This document shows, piece by piece, positions 16,507-24,595 of a DNA stretch of 64,000 bases (position 1 is the stretch's first letter; every line of letters begins with the position of its first letter). The notes below the pieces were generated by a model that was given only the letters and a program-made list of their open reading frames with translations, searched no databases and was not told the origin of the DNA. The DNA is from JANNBN01 sp031385545 (GTDB taxonomy: Bacteria; Actinomycetota; Acidimicrobiia; Acidimicrobiales; JANYDT01). Location of the stretch: the NCBI GenBank assembly GCA_031385545.1, contig JANNBN010000149.1, positions 7,249-71,248 of the forward strand, in the 5' to 3' direction. The translations under genes were made by a program, and so were the position numbers.

Positions 16507-17130
16507 ATGGCTCGTTACACCGGCCCCGTTTGCCGTCTGTGTCGTCGCGAAAAGCAGAAGCTCTTCCTGAAGGGCGCAAAGTGCGACTCCACGAAGTGCC
16601 CTATCGAGCAGCGCCCCTACCCTCCTGGTGAGCACGGCCGCGGCCGTGTCAAAGAATCCGAGTACATGCTTCAGCTTCGAGAGAAGCAGAAGGCCCGTCG
16701 CATCTATGGCGTGCTGGAGAAGCCGTTCCGCAACCTGTTCGAAGAAGCAGACCGCCAAAGCGGCGTCACCGGCGAGAATCTGCTGCGCATGCTCGAACTT
16801 CGCCTCGACAACGTGGCGTTCCGCGCCGGTTGGTCTGCAAGCCGTTCGCAGGCTCGCCAGTTCGTCCGCCACGGTCACGTTGCCGTCAACGGCAAGCGCG
16901 TCACGATCCCCAGCTACCAGGTTCGCCGCGGAGACGCCATCTCGCTGCGTGCCAAGGGTCGCGACATGATCGTGATTCAGCACAACATCGACACCCTCGA
17001 CCGCAAACTGGTTGCGTGGCTCGAAAAGGGCGACGAGGGCAAGGCCGTTACGGTCCGGGAACTTCCGCTTCGTGAGCACGTCGATGCTCCCGTGCGCGAG
17101 TCGCTCATCGTCGAGTTGTACAACAAGTAA
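16507..17130 (+). CDS. rpsD: 30S ribosomal protein S4, zinc type (uS4)
   Basis: S4 nucleates 30S assembly and contributes to decoding fidelity. It is 207 residues. The N-terminal zinc site has four cysteines (CRLCRREKQ ... KCDSTKCP). The S4 RNA-binding domain around residues 95-155 contains SRSQARQFVRHGHVAVNGKR. The ATG just after rpsK is used; an in-frame start inside rpsK is rejected. Confidence 0.98.
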   Translation: MARYTGPVCRLCRREKQKLFLKGAKCDSTKCPIEQRPYPPGEHGRGRVKESEYMLQLREKQKARRIYGVLEKPFRNLFEEADRQSGVTGENLLRMLELRLDNVAFRAGWSASRSQARQFVRHGHVAVNGKRVTIPSYQVRRGDAISLRAKGRDMIVIQHNIDTLDRKLVAWLEKGDEGKAVTVRELPLREHVDAPVRESLIVELYNK

Positions 17131-17137
17131 TCGTCCG

Positions 17138-17167
17138 CTGGGGCCGGGCCTTCGGGCCGGCCGCCAG
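17138..17167 (+). promoter_or_regulatory. GC-rich hairpin between rpsD and rpoA
   Basis: The segment between CTGG (17138) and CCAG (17164-17167) folds into a GC-rich hairpin with a GGCC-TTCG-GGCC tip. No T-run follows. It may be an attenuator, a processing site or a stabilising structure in the 68-nt rpsD-rpoA spacer. Confidence 0.45.
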
Positions 17168-17198
17168 AGTAGAGAAATCACCACCTCAAGAGGTCTCC

Positions 17199-18140
17199 AT
17201 GCTCATCATCCAGCGGCCGTCCGTCGAAGCAGCCGGTGAACCAGAAGGCAATCGCCAGAAGTTCACCATTTCGCCACTCGAGCCGGGCTTCGGCCATACG
17301 CTCGGCGCAACACTGCGCCGCACACTTCTGTCGTCCATCCCCGGGGCTGCTATCACGCAGGTCCGCTTCGACGATTCGTTGCACGAGTTCGCAACCATCT
17401 CGGGCGTCAAGGAAGACATCACCGACATCATCTTGAACCTGAAGGACCTTGTCCTGCAGGTCGAAGGTGATGAGCCGGTGCAGCTCCGCCTCGACGTGCG
17501 CGGACCGGCTACGGCCACCGCGGCCGACATCCCGTTGCCGACCGGCACCGAGATCCTCAACCCCGAGCTGGTCATCGCCACGCTCAACGGCAAGGGTCGT
17601 CTCGCAATCGACATCACCGTCGAACGCGGCCGCGGCTATGTCTCGGCAGACCGCAACAAGAAGTCGTCGGTCATCGGGGTTGTCCCGGTCGACTCGATCT
17701 TCTCACCGGTCCGCCGGGTTGCCTTCAGCGTCGAGCCAACCCGTGTGGAGCAGTCGACCAACTTCGACAAGCTCAACCTCGACATCGAAACCGACGGCTC
17801 CATCAGCCCGCAGGACGCGTTGGCTTCGGCCGGCGACACGCTGCGCACGTTGTTCGGCCTCGTTGCAGACATGAGCGAAGAGCCGCAGGGCTTGTCACTC
17901 GGCGAAACCTCTGCCATCGGTTCCGGCTCACCGGACCTCGACCTTCCCATCGAAGACCTCGAGCTGTCCGAGCGTCCCCGCAACTGCCTCAAGCGCGCTC
18001 AGGTCAACACCATCGGCGAGCTTGTGCAGCAGACCGAGGACGATCTGCTTGCCATCACCAACTTCGGCCAGAAGTCGCTGGACGAAGTCATTCAGAAGCT
18101 CGACGAGCGCGGACTGTCGCTGCGCACCAAGGACCGGTAA
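17199..18140 (+). CDS. rpoA: DNA-directed RNA polymerase alpha subunit
   Basis: Scaffold subunit of RNA polymerase. It is 313 residues. The N-terminal dimerisation domain contains LEPGFGHTLGATLRRTLLSS. A linker of about 25 residues precedes the C-terminal domain, with LELSERPRNCLKRAQVNTIG and FGQKSLDEVIQKL, the helix-hairpin-helix that contacts UP elements and activators. A GAGG sequence lies a few bases before the ATG. rplQ follows after 9 nt. Confidence 0.98.
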   Translation: MLIIQRPSVEAAGEPEGNRQKFTISPLEPGFGHTLGATLRRTLLSSIPGAAITQVRFDDSLHEFATISGVKEDITDIILNLKDLVLQVEGDEPVQLRLDVRGPATATAADIPLPTGTEILNPELVIATLNGKGRLAIDITVERGRGYVSADRNKKSSVIGVVPVDSIFSPVRRVAFSVEPTRVEQSTNFDKLNLDIETDGSISPQDALASAGDTLRTLFGLVADMSEEPQGLSLGETSAIGSGSPDLDLPIEDLELSERPRNCLKRAQVNTIGELVQQTEDDLLAITNFGQKSLDEVIQKLDERGLSLRTKDR

Positions 18141-18149
18141 GGAACCGCC

Positions 18150-18503
18150 ATGCCAGCAACACCAAAGAAGGGCCACCGTCTCGGTTCCGGTCCTGCGCAC
18201 CAGAAGGCCATGCTTGGCAACCTGATCTCGTCGCTCATCGCGGCCGAGTACCTGGTCACCACCGAGGCCAAGGCCAAGGCTTTGCGTCCAGTCGCAGAGA
18301 AGATGATCACCAAGGCGAAGAACGGCGGCGTGCACAATCAGCGCCAGGTCGTTGCCTTCATCCGTGACAAAGAAATGGCTTCGAAGCTGTTCACCGAGGT
18401 TGGCCCGCGTTACGAACAGCGCAACGGTGGCTACACCCGCATCTTGAAGCTGGGCACACGCCACGGCGACAACGCCCCCATGGCGCGCATCGAACTCGTC
18501 TGA
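18150..18503 (+). CDS. rplQ: 50S ribosomal protein L17 (bL17)
   Basis: L17 lies by the exit tunnel. It is 117 residues with KKGHRLGSGPAHQKAMLGNL, RPVAEKMITKAK and the end RYEQRNGGYTRILKLGTRHG. TAAGGA precedes the ATG. It is the last gene of the ribosomal block, followed by a strong hairpin. Confidence 0.98.
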   Translation: MPATPKKGHRLGSGPAHQKAMLGNLISSLIAAEYLVTTEAKAKALRPVAEKMITKAKNGGVHNQRQVVAFIRDKEMASKLFTEVGPRYEQRNGGYTRILKLGTRHGDNAPMARIELV

Positions 18504-18555
18504 TCACCAACTGATTCACGGCGGCGAGTCCGCTGCCAACTTGTACCACCACGCA

Positions 18556-18581
18556 ACAGGCGCCTCCCCGGGGGCGCCTGT
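18556..18581 (+). terminator. Hairpin after rplQ
   Basis: ACAGGCGCC and GGCGCCTGT form a perfect 9-bp stem around an 8-nt loop, 53 nt after the rplQ stop. It lacks a T-run, as is common for actinobacterial terminators. It probably ends the alpha operon. Confidence 0.65.
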
Positions 18582-18628
18582 CGCCATTGAGACGACTGAG
18601 TGGAACTTCTGGAGGACTTTCCTCCCAT

Positions 18629-18691
18629 CCAGCAACCAACCTCGAACTCCCAGCAACCAACGTTGAACTCCCAGCAACCAACGTTGCCTGA
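18629..18691 (+). repeat. Three 21-bp tandem repeats containing CCAACGTTG
   Basis: Three units of exactly 21 bp (starts 18629, 18650, 18671) share the opening CCAGCAACCAAC. The second and third carry CCAACGTTG, 21 bp apart; the first has CCAACCTCG instead. About 30 bp downstream, GGTTGGTTGCT...TCGAGGTTGG (around 18720-18747) is nearly the reverse complement of the first unit, so the region could fold on itself. A similar CCAACGTTGG pair, also 21 bp apart, occurs near 61.5 kb. Confidence 0.8.
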
Positions 18692-18794
18692 AACGGCGGT
18701 GTGCGGCCTCCTTTTCGACGGGTTGGTTGCTCAGCCGTCGAGGTTGGAGCGGCGTTGTACGGCGAACAGGACCCGTCGGTTCGACGAGCACAGA

Positions 18795-18800
18795 TAGCCT
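18795..18800 (+). promoter_or_regulatory. TAGCCT -10 element, leaderless start of truA
   Basis: TAGCCT ends 7 nt before the GTG at 18808. No ribosome-binding site is visible. It is part of the recurrent TANNNT-start pattern of this window. Confidence 0.5.
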
Positions 18801-18807
18801 GCAACGC

Positions 18808-19572
18808 GTGCTCCGACTCCGTCTGCTCATTGCCTACCACGGTGCTGCGTTTCACGGCCTCGCCCCTCAACCGGGCCAACGCACTGTCGTCGGGGTTATT
18901 ACCGATGCGCTGGCCACGGTGCTGAGATTGACGGAGCTGCCCGAGTTCACGATGTCCGGTCGTACCGACGCCGGTGTGCACGCGTGGGGGCAGGTGCTGC
19001 ACGTCGACGTTCCCGACGACACCGACCCGGCTCGGGTCCAACGCTCGCTGAGCAAGATGCTGGGCCCCGAAATTGTCGTCCGTTCCGTCGCGACCGCAGC
19101 TGCAGATTTCGACGCGCGCCACTCGGCCACGTGGCGCCGCTATCGCTACACCATCCTCAACGACCCCGTGCCAGACCCGTGGTTGGTCGACACCGCATGG
19201 CACATCGCCGAGCCCCTGAACGTGGACCTGATGCGGATGGCGATCGATCCGTTCGTCGGCGAGCACGACTTTTCGTCGTTCTGCGGCGCAGTGCAGCACG
19301 AGGGCCAGACGAACCGGCGACGCGTGATCTCGGGGACCATCACGCGTGGGCATGACGACACGCGGTTGTTGGTGTTCGAACTGCTGGGGACCGCGTTCTG
19401 CCGTCAGATGGTGCGGTCCATCACCGGTTTCATCGTCGACGTGGGCCGCGGCCGACGGACGCCAGGAGACGTGCTGGCTGTTCTCGCCGCCCGGGACCGC
19501 TCAGTTGCCGGAACCGTTGCGCCACCGCAGGGGTTGTGCCTGTGGGAGGTCGGTTACCCGGCCGAGGTGTAA
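18808..19572 (+). CDS. truA: tRNA pseudouridine(38-40) synthase TruA
   Basis: Converts uridines 38-40 of the tRNA anticodon arm to pseudouridine. The catalytic aspartate is in SGRTDAGVHAWGQV (D54 from the chosen start). Further family motifs are WRRYRYTILN, DFSSFCG and FCRQMVRSITGFIVDVGRGR. The length from GTG is 254 aa, normal for TruA. A longer in-frame start exists but adds about 27 non-conserved residues overlapping the repeat region. Its place after rplQ is common in bacteria. Confidence 0.95.
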   Translation: MLRLRLLIAYHGAAFHGLAPQPGQRTVVGVITDALATVLRLTELPEFTMSGRTDAGVHAWGQVLHVDVPDDTDPARVQRSLSKMLGPEIVVRSVATAAADFDARHSATWRRYRYTILNDPVPDPWLVDTAWHIAEPLNVDLMRMAIDPFVGEHDFSSFCGAVQHEGQTNRRRVISGTITRGHDDTRLLVFELLGTAFCRQMVRSITGFIVDVGRGRRTPGDVLAVLAARDRSVAGTVAPPQGLCLWEVGYPAEV

Positions 19573-19717
19573 TCCGTCAACGGCCAGTAAGCGTGATCCG
19601 TCACCGGCAGTCAGAAAGTGAGCGGATGCTTTCGTGCTGAGTGTTCGTGCGGACGTCTCCTGTGTGACGTGAGGCGGCCGACTGCTCGAAACCGATCGGG
19701 TTTGTCGCCATCGCCAC

Positions 19718-19723
19718 TACCCT
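19718..19723 (+). promoter_or_regulatory. TACCCT -10 element, leaderless start of the secreted hydrolase
   Basis: TACCCT ends 6 nt before the GTG at 19730 with no ribosome-binding site. The rest of the truA-hydrolase gap holds only an imperfect duplicate (AATCCGTCAACGGCCAGT / GATCCGTCACCGGCAGT). Confidence 0.5.
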
Positions 19724-19729
19724 CGTGTC

Positions 19730-20839
19730 GTGCCGCGCGTTCAACTCGGTTCTGCTGCCCGTGCCGCAAGGGCGCGCCCTGCGAAGGTTTTCCTCACGCT
19801 TGTCACCGTGGTTGCTGTTGCCACCGTTGCTGCGGTTCCTTCCACCGGGGCGGACGCAGTTGCGGCGACGAAGCGCAGGGTGACCACCACCCGCCGAGCG
19901 AAGCCCACTCGTCCATCGACCACCAAGCGTGCGGACACTGCAAAGCCGGTCACCACCTCCAAACCGCCGACCACACCATCAACAACGATGGCAGTGGCAA
20001 CTGCAACGTTGCCGGTCAGTGCTCTCGCAGTCGACTCCCGCATGCAGACGTTCGTCGATCCGTCCCGTCCGACAGCGGCGACAACGGCGAGCGCCGCCAA
20101 GCCGACTCGCACCCTTGAGACGTTGATCGTGACGCCGGTCGACACCGGTCGACCCTTTCCGTTAGTGGTGTTCGGTCATGGCCTGACCGGCCGCCCAGCC
20201 CAATACGAAAAACTGTTGCGCCGAATCGCGTCGGCCGGCTTCGTGGTTGCGGCTCCGACGTTCCCGTTGTCCAACACCAACGCGCCTGGTGGACCCAGCC
20301 TGTTCGACGAACCCAACCAGCCCGGTGACATGAGCTTCGTCATCACGCAGCTGCTGACAGACAAGCAGGTCGATTCGGAGTGGGTGTTTGTCAGCGGGCA
20401 TTCGTTGGGCGCCATCACCACCGTTGACCTGATCGGCAACCCGGCGATGGTTGACGAGCGGGTCGATGGTGCCGTGGTCATCTCGGGCACTGCGAACCTG
20501 TTCGGTTCAGCGAAGCTGTTCGATAAAACGCCCGCAGTCCCGGTTCTGTTCATCCATGGCGACCTTGATGCAACGGTGCCGATCTCGCTCGGCCTCTCAA
20601 CTTATGCAGCCGCGCGCTCACCCAAGTGGTTCATGACCATGATAGGCGGCAACCACACGTTCGGCATCGACGGCCGGGCCGACCTCGCCGGTGAAGCAGG
20701 GCTGCTCTACACCGACGCCATTTCTGCGTTCCTGGCATCGGTAGCTGACGGGCCGCAGGTGGTAACGGCGGCCCTGAGAGCGGTCACATCGGCGCATCCC
20801 TCGCGGCTCAGTCTGCAGTCTTCGGCGACCGGCGGCTAG
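19730..20839 (+). CDS. Secreted alpha/beta hydrolase (lipase/esterase-like)
   Basis: A 369-residue protein with a basic N terminus, a hydrophobic signal segment (VFLTLVTVVAVATVAAVPS) and a Lys/Arg/Thr/Ser/Pro-rich linker to about residue 115. The hydrolase domain has the oxyanion-side VFGHGLTGRPAQY, the nucleophile elbow GHSLGA, an acid in FIHGDLDATVPI and the catalytic histidine in GGNHTFGID. The pattern resembles acetylhydrolase/dienelactone-hydrolase-type enzymes. The substrate is unknown. Starts at GTG with a close -10 box. Confidence 0.82.
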   Translation: MPRVQLGSAARAARARPAKVFLTLVTVVAVATVAAVPSTGADAVAATKRRVTTTRRAKPTRPSTTKRADTAKPVTTSKPPTTPSTTMAVATATLPVSALAVDSRMQTFVDPSRPTAATTASAAKPTRTLETLIVTPVDTGRPFPLVVFGHGLTGRPAQYEKLLRRIASAGFVVAAPTFPLSNTNAPGGPSLFDEPNQPGDMSFVITQLLTDKQVDSEWVFVSGHSLGAITTVDLIGNPAMVDERVDGAVVISGTANLFGSAKLFDKTPAVPVLFIHGDLDATVPISLGLSTYAAARSPKWFMTMIGGNHTFGIDGRADLAGEAGLLYTDAISAFLASVADGPQVVTAALRAVTSAHPSRLSLQSSATGG

Positions 20840-20850
20840 GAGTCAGCGGG

Positions 20851-20930
20851 GGGATCAGGCGAGGATCAGGGCGGATCAGGGCGGATCAGGGAGGATCAGG
20901 GAGGATCAGGGAGGATCAGGTGAGGATCAT
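20851..20930 (+). repeat. 10-bp tandem array, GGATCAGG core
   Basis: Six in-register 10-bp units G(A/C)GGATCAGG run from 20861 to 20920, with degenerate units on both sides. The array fills the convergent gap and enters the 3' end of the minus-strand thioesterase gene, whose stop codon lies within a unit. A 10-bp period gives one unit per helical turn. Confidence 0.9.
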
Positions 20931-21731
20931 CGCGAGCTGCCGGGAGTGGGCGACCAGGCGGCTGGTCGAGTCCCATAGTTCGCCGTCTTCCTCGAAGCGA
21001 CCATTCGCGAGGTGCCGACACGTCATCCGCACCAGCATCCAGCCGGGCGCTGGTTTGGCCCGCACGTGGACCGTCATCTCGATGGTGGGCACCCAGGCAC
21101 GGTCAGGGAGGACCTCGAAGACCGTGGGCGGCAGTGCATCGGCGAAGAACAGTAACGCCCACGGGTCTGGCTCGCGTCCATCGCGAAAACGGATCCACCC
21201 GACGGACTCGGGTTTGCCAGAGTGTTCGCCCCGCACCCATCCTGTATCGGGATGCAACCTGACTTCGGTGTTGTCGTTGATGGTCGACAGGTTGACGAAA
21301 AGGTTTGCCCCTGACCGGTCGATGCATTCGTCGGGCTCAGGGATGTCGGGCGGTGCAGTACCGAGGTAGTCCGGGGGCTGCATTTCGCCCAGGGTGCCGA
21401 ACGTGGCGATGGTCTGTGTACGTAGGGTCGCTGGTGACCCCTGCTCCATCCCGGCAATGGCGTTGGTGAACGTGCGTCCTGCGCGGATCATCTGTGTGCT
21501 GACCATTGCCGCCCCCGGTTGCGCAGGCCGAAGGTAATGGGTGGTCACCGTGACTGGGTCGGCGTGGACGGAACCGGCGAGAATCGTATGGGCACACATC
21601 GTGCGGGCGATGGCAGCCATGGAGTAGCCGCCGTTCGGCTTGTCGCCGATGTTCCAACCGGCGCCGAGCGTCAGCCCCTGCTCGGTCGGGGTGGTGTCGA
21701 TGTCGAACTGATGCTGTCCCGCTGCTGTCAC
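20916..21731 (-). CDS. Thioesterase family protein (double hot-dog, TesB-like)
   Basis: A 271-residue protein of the acyl-CoA thioesterase class. The first hot-dog half contains NIGDKPNGGYSMAAIARTM and VTVTTHYLRPAQPGAAMV with IRAGRTFTNA. The second half has WIRFRDGREPDPWALLFFAD and PTIEMTVHVRAKPAPGWMLV. This matches the actinobacterial thioesterase family that hydrolyses acyl-CoAs. Its ATG overlaps the stop of the upstream minus-strand gene, so the two are co-transcribed. The last codons and stop fall inside the 10-bp repeat array, so the C terminus may vary between strains. Confidence 0.82.
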   Translation of the reverse strand: MTAAGQHQFDIDTTPTEQGLTLGAGWNIGDKPNGGYSMAAIARTMCAHTILAGSVHADPVTVTTHYLRPAQPGAAMVSTQMIRAGRTFTNAIAGMEQGSPATLRTQTIATFGTLGEMQPPDYLGTAPPDIPEPDECIDRSGANLFVNLSTINDNTEVRLHPDTGWVRGEHSGKPESVGWIRFRDGREPDPWALLFFADALPPTVFEVLPDRAWVPTIEMTVHVRAKPAPGWMLVRMTCRHLANGRFEEDGELWDSTSRLVAHSRQLAMILT

Positions 21732-22492
21732 AGCGATACGGTACCGGCCTCCGGCGCCGGGAGCCGAATCGGTACGACCGTGCCATGGGGAAGCTCGCGC
21801 ACTGTGTTCATGCGCTGCTCGATGACCAGCTCTGGATACTGGCTGATGATCCGATGGCCAACGTTGCTGCAGTTGCCGTCAGCTGGGTGGTTGAGGAAGA
21901 CCGACTCGGGTTCATGCTCCGCTCCGTCGTCGGTACGGACCCGGAAGCCGGTCCAGTTCACTGCAACCGTTGGCGCGTCGCAGGGGCAGAACCACTCGGT
22001 CCATACGCAGAGGCCGGCCAGGCGGTCACCTCCGCACCAGAGGTCTCGGAGCAAAGTGTGCTCTCCGGTAGCGAGGTTTCGCGCGCTCGCCCGCCAACCC
22101 GACGTGCCGTCTGGAGCGGGTTCTCCCGGTGAGATGGTGATCCGATACGGCGTGTGCGGCTCCCATCGGTAGTGGCGCGTGTTGGGGTCGTCCTTGAAGC
22201 CGGGCAGCATCGGGGGCGAGCCTTGTAGGTTCCTTTTCCAATTGGCGTGTTGGGGCGGGTAACCACCCCAGTTGACTGCGCCGTTGTGGGGGTGACGTGG
22301 GTTCCACTGCAGCCCGGTATGGGCAGCGCCGAAGTCGCCACCCTGTGCGTCGGTGAAGCTGGCTTGCAACGCCCAGAAATACAGCTCTTCGACTCGGGGG
22401 GCCTCGGTCAGCTCGAAGGTGACCCAGGCCGAGACGACAGGACCGATGTCTGCGGGGAGCCGCCACATGAGGTGCATGTGTTCCAGCGTCAC
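21728..22492 (-). CDS. Hypothetical protein, Trp/Gly-rich, DUF3472-like architecture
   Basis: About 254 residues rich in Trp, Gly, His and Pro. Distinctive segments are AQGGDFGAAHTGLQWNPRHP, AVNWGGYPPQHANW, HYRWEPHTPYRITI and WTEWFCPCDAPTVAVNW. The layout (GGDFG segment, then W-x-P-x-T-x-Y-R-I strand, then W-x-E-W) resembles DUF3472-type beta-sandwich proteins, but the match is weak. No signal peptide is seen. The start is uncertain: this GTG follows a TATCGG-like box, an ATG at 22477 is an alternative, and the frame is open further upstream into the divergent ABC gene. It is coupled to the thioesterase by a 4-nt overlap. Confidence 0.6.
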   Translation of the reverse strand: MTLEHMHLMWRLPADIGPVVSAWVTFELTEAPRVEELYFWALQASFTDAQGGDFGAAHTGLQWNPRHPHNGAVNWGGYPPQHANWKRNLQGSPPMLPGFKDDPNTRHYRWEPHTPYRITISPGEPAPDGTSGWRASARNLATGEHTLLRDLWCGGDRLAGLCVWTEWFCPCDAPTVAVNWTGFRVRTDDGAEHEPESVFLNHPADGNCSNVGHRIISQYPELVIEQRMNTVRELPHGTVVPIRLPAPEAGTVSL

Positions 22493-22583
22493 ACAGTCCA
22501 CCGATAGTTGTGGCGAATGTTGCGCAGGGAGCAACACCGTCCACACTTCTGCGTCGCATCCGGCCGGGTAGGGTTGGTCGGCC

Positions 22584-23384
22584 GTGACGAACGCCCTGGA
22601 ACTCGACGACGTCCGGCTGTCGCACGACGGGGGAGACACCTGGGCGCTTGACGGGCTGTCCTTGCGGGTCAGGCTCGGCGAGCGGTGGGTGGTGCTCGGG
22701 CCGAATGGAAGTGGCAAGTCCACGCTGGTGCAGATCATCACGGGGTGGCTCCACACGTCGCACGGAGGAGTGGAGATTCTGGGTGCTCGGCTCGGCCACG
22801 GGGTCGACTGGCGGCGCCATCGCGAACGCATCGGATTGGTGAGTTCATCGTTCGCAAAGTTGCTGCGTCCGGATCTCGTGGCGCAGGACGTGGTTATGAC
22901 AGCCGCCTACGCAGCACTCGAACCGTGGTGGCACGAGTACACAGAAGCACAACGTCAGCGCGCATATGACCTGCTTCAAGCGGGAGGGTTCGGGTATCTC
23001 GCCCAACGCAGGTTCGGGGCGCTCAGCGAAGGGGAACGCCAGCAGGTGATGCTTGCACGCACGTTGATGGGAGCTGCCGAGCTGCTTGTTCTGGACGAGC
23101 CGGCTGCAGGCCTCGACCTGGGCGCACGCGAACGGTTCGTCGGACGACTTGCTGACCTGGCTGCGGCAGAGGCAGCCGCGCCAATCGTGCTGGTCACCCA
23201 CCACTTGGAAGAGATCCCTGTGGGGTTCACTCACGCATTGCTTCTGCGGGGTGGCCGGGCTGTTGCCCAGGGCCCGATCTCCGAGGTCCTGACTTCGGCC
23301 AACGTGGCCGCCACGTTCGGGGTTGATGTAGCGGTAGACCGCAACGGCGACCGCTGGGCCGCCCGCATCCGTTCGTCTCGTTGA
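22584..23384 (+). CDS. ABC transporter ATP-binding protein (orphan)
   Basis: A 266-residue nucleotide-binding subunit. Walker A is GPNGSGKST (residues 39-47), the signature loop is LSEGERQQV, Walker B is LLVLDEPAAGLDL and the H-loop is VTHHLEEI. No permease or binding protein is next to it, so it may serve a remote partner or a non-transport role; the sequence resembles the YlmA/ModF-like soluble group. Starts at GTG, with TAGGGT 9 nt upstream. Confidence 0.88.
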   Translation: MTNALELDDVRLSHDGGDTWALDGLSLRVRLGERWVVLGPNGSGKSTLVQIITGWLHTSHGGVEILGARLGHGVDWRRHRERIGLVSSSFAKLLRPDLVAQDVVMTAAYAALEPWWHEYTEAQRQRAYDLLQAGGFGYLAQRRFGALSEGERQQVMLARTLMGAAELLVLDEPAAGLDLGARERFVGRLADLAAAEAAAPIVLVTHHLEEIPVGFTHALLLRGGRAVAQGPISEVLTSANVAATFGVDVAVDRNGDRWAARIRSSR

Positions 23385-23432
23385 GATGTCACATTTTGGT
23401 CCGCAACGCGCGATTCGTGACACATCAAGTCG
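23383..23432 (+). terminator. Imperfect inverted repeat after the ABC gene
   Basis: TTGAGATGTCAC and GTGACACATCAA pair with a 2-nt bulge around a loop of about 25 nt, starting at the ABC gene stop. It is a weak terminator candidate. Confidence 0.3.
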
Positions 23433-23486
23433 AGGCGGCACCGCGCGCGATCAATAGGTGCTTGGGTCCTGCACCATCGGGCTCGG

Positions 23487-23492
23487 TAAGGT
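23487..23492 (+). promoter_or_regulatory. TAAGGT -10 element, leaderless start of the phosphotransferase
   Basis: TAAGGT ends 7 nt before the GTG at 23500 and no ribosome-binding site is present. An in-frame start 42 nt upstream would lie before this box. Confidence 0.45.
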
Positions 23493-23499
23493 CAGCGCC

Positions 23500-24534
23500 G
23501 TGTCAGACCCATTGGCTACAACAGCCGCACCGCCCGGGATCAATCCTGTCAACGTCGACAACTGGTTGCGAGAGGCCGGCCTTGTCGGCCCGTTCACGTT
23601 TTCCCTCATCGCCGGCGGCAAGTCCAACCTCACCTACCGATTCACGGATGCGTCGGGCGACCGATACGTGCTGCGCCGGCCACCCCTCGGACACGTGCTT
23701 GCAACGGCGCACGACGTGGCTCGCGAACATCGAATCATCAGCGCGCTGCAGAACTCCGCCGTGCCGGTTGCCCCGGTGGTTGGGCTGTGTACCGATGACG
23801 CCGTGAACGGTGCTCCGTTCTCTGTGATGCGCTTCGTCGATGGTGTGGTGCTCGACTCGCCGGCGGCAGGCGATGCCGTGCCCGAGGCGGTGCGCGCTCA
23901 TGCGTCTGACCAATTGCTGGACGTCATGGTGGCGCTGCACTCGGTCGACATCGATGCAGTCGGGCTGGGCGAGCTAGCGCGACGGGGTGGGTACCTGGAC
24001 CGGCAGCTGAAGCGGTGGAAGTCTCAGTGGGACCAGTCGAAGTCTCGTGATCTGCCCTTGATGGACCAGGTCCATGCCGGGCTGATTGCCTCGCAGCCCG
24101 AAGAGCACACGGTCGGTATCGTGCATGGTGACTATCGGTTTGGCAACTGCATCGTGGACCCGGCAACCGGTGATCTGTGTGCGGTGTTGGACTGGGAGTT
24201 GTGCACGCTCGGCGATGTGCTCGCCGACATCGGATATCTGCTTGTGTACTGGAGCGATCCGGCCGGTCCACAACTGGCGGAGAACGATCCGTCCGGGCGG
24301 CCTGGGTTTCCGTCTCGAGACGAAGTGGTGCGGCGCTATACGGCGGCTACGGGGCGCAGCGTGGCTGACATCCAGTACTTCGAAGCGTTCTCCTGTTGGC
24401 GGCTTGCGTGCATCGCCGAGGGCGTGCTCGCCCGGTACGCAGCTGGGGTGATGGGGGACTCGACGGGGTTCGACCTCGCGCTCAGCCAGCAGCGCGTCGA
24501 TGCACTCGCGAAACGCGCTGCTGCGTTGCTGTAG
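23500..24534 (+). CDS. Phosphotransferase family protein (APH-like, FadE36/ACAD10-type)
   Basis: A 344-residue kinase-fold protein. The N-lobe has FSLIAGGKSNLTYRF and a YVLRRPPLGH lysine/arginine region. The catalytic loop is GIVHGDYRFGNCIVD and the metal-binding aspartate is in AVLDWELCTLGDVLADIGY. This is the pattern of aminoglycoside-phosphotransferase-like proteins linked to acyl-CoA dehydrogenases, which act on hydroxy-acyl groups or small alcohols. The substrate here is unknown; an antibiotic-resistance role is not implied. Confidence 0.82.
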   Translation: MSDPLATTAAPPGINPVNVDNWLREAGLVGPFTFSLIAGGKSNLTYRFTDASGDRYVLRRPPLGHVLATAHDVAREHRIISALQNSAVPVAPVVGLCTDDAVNGAPFSVMRFVDGVVLDSPAAGDAVPEAVRAHASDQLLDVMVALHSVDIDAVGLGELARRGGYLDRQLKRWKSQWDQSKSRDLPLMDQVHAGLIASQPEEHTVGIVHGDYRFGNCIVDPATGDLCAVLDWELCTLGDVLADIGYLLVYWSDPAGPQLAENDPSGRPGFPSRDEVVRRYTAATGRSVADIQYFEAFSCWRLACIAEGVLARYAAGVMGDSTGFDLALSQQRVDALAKRAAALL

Positions 24535-24583
24535 CTACGACGCGAGCCATGGCTGTAGCCGCTGAGCCATCCGTTTCTGCGGG

Positions 24584-24589
24584 TAGGTT
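24584..24589 (+). promoter_or_regulatory. TAGGTT -10 element, leaderless start of the MgtE_N/CBS gene
   Basis: GGGTAGGTTGGCACGGTG: the hexamer TAGGTT ends 6 nt before the GTG at 24596. It is nearly identical to the box before the carboxyltransferase gene at 26567. Confidence 0.55.
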
Positions 24590-24595
24590 GGCACG

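Larger units (their letters stand above)
18504..18807. other. rplQ-truA intergenic region
   Basis: This 304-nt gap holds the rplQ hairpin, the 21-bp repeat array with its inverted partner, and the truA promoter box. No convincing gene is seen on either strand. Confidence 0.6.

Noticed and set aside
18629..18691. The 21-bp repeats as a CRISPR array.
   Set aside because: Contiguous units with no unique spacers and no cas genes in the window.
23500..24534. Aminoglycoside-resistance kinase.
   Set aside because: The APH fold is shared by many metabolic kinases, and the sequence and acyl-CoA context fit the FadE36/ACAD10-like group better.
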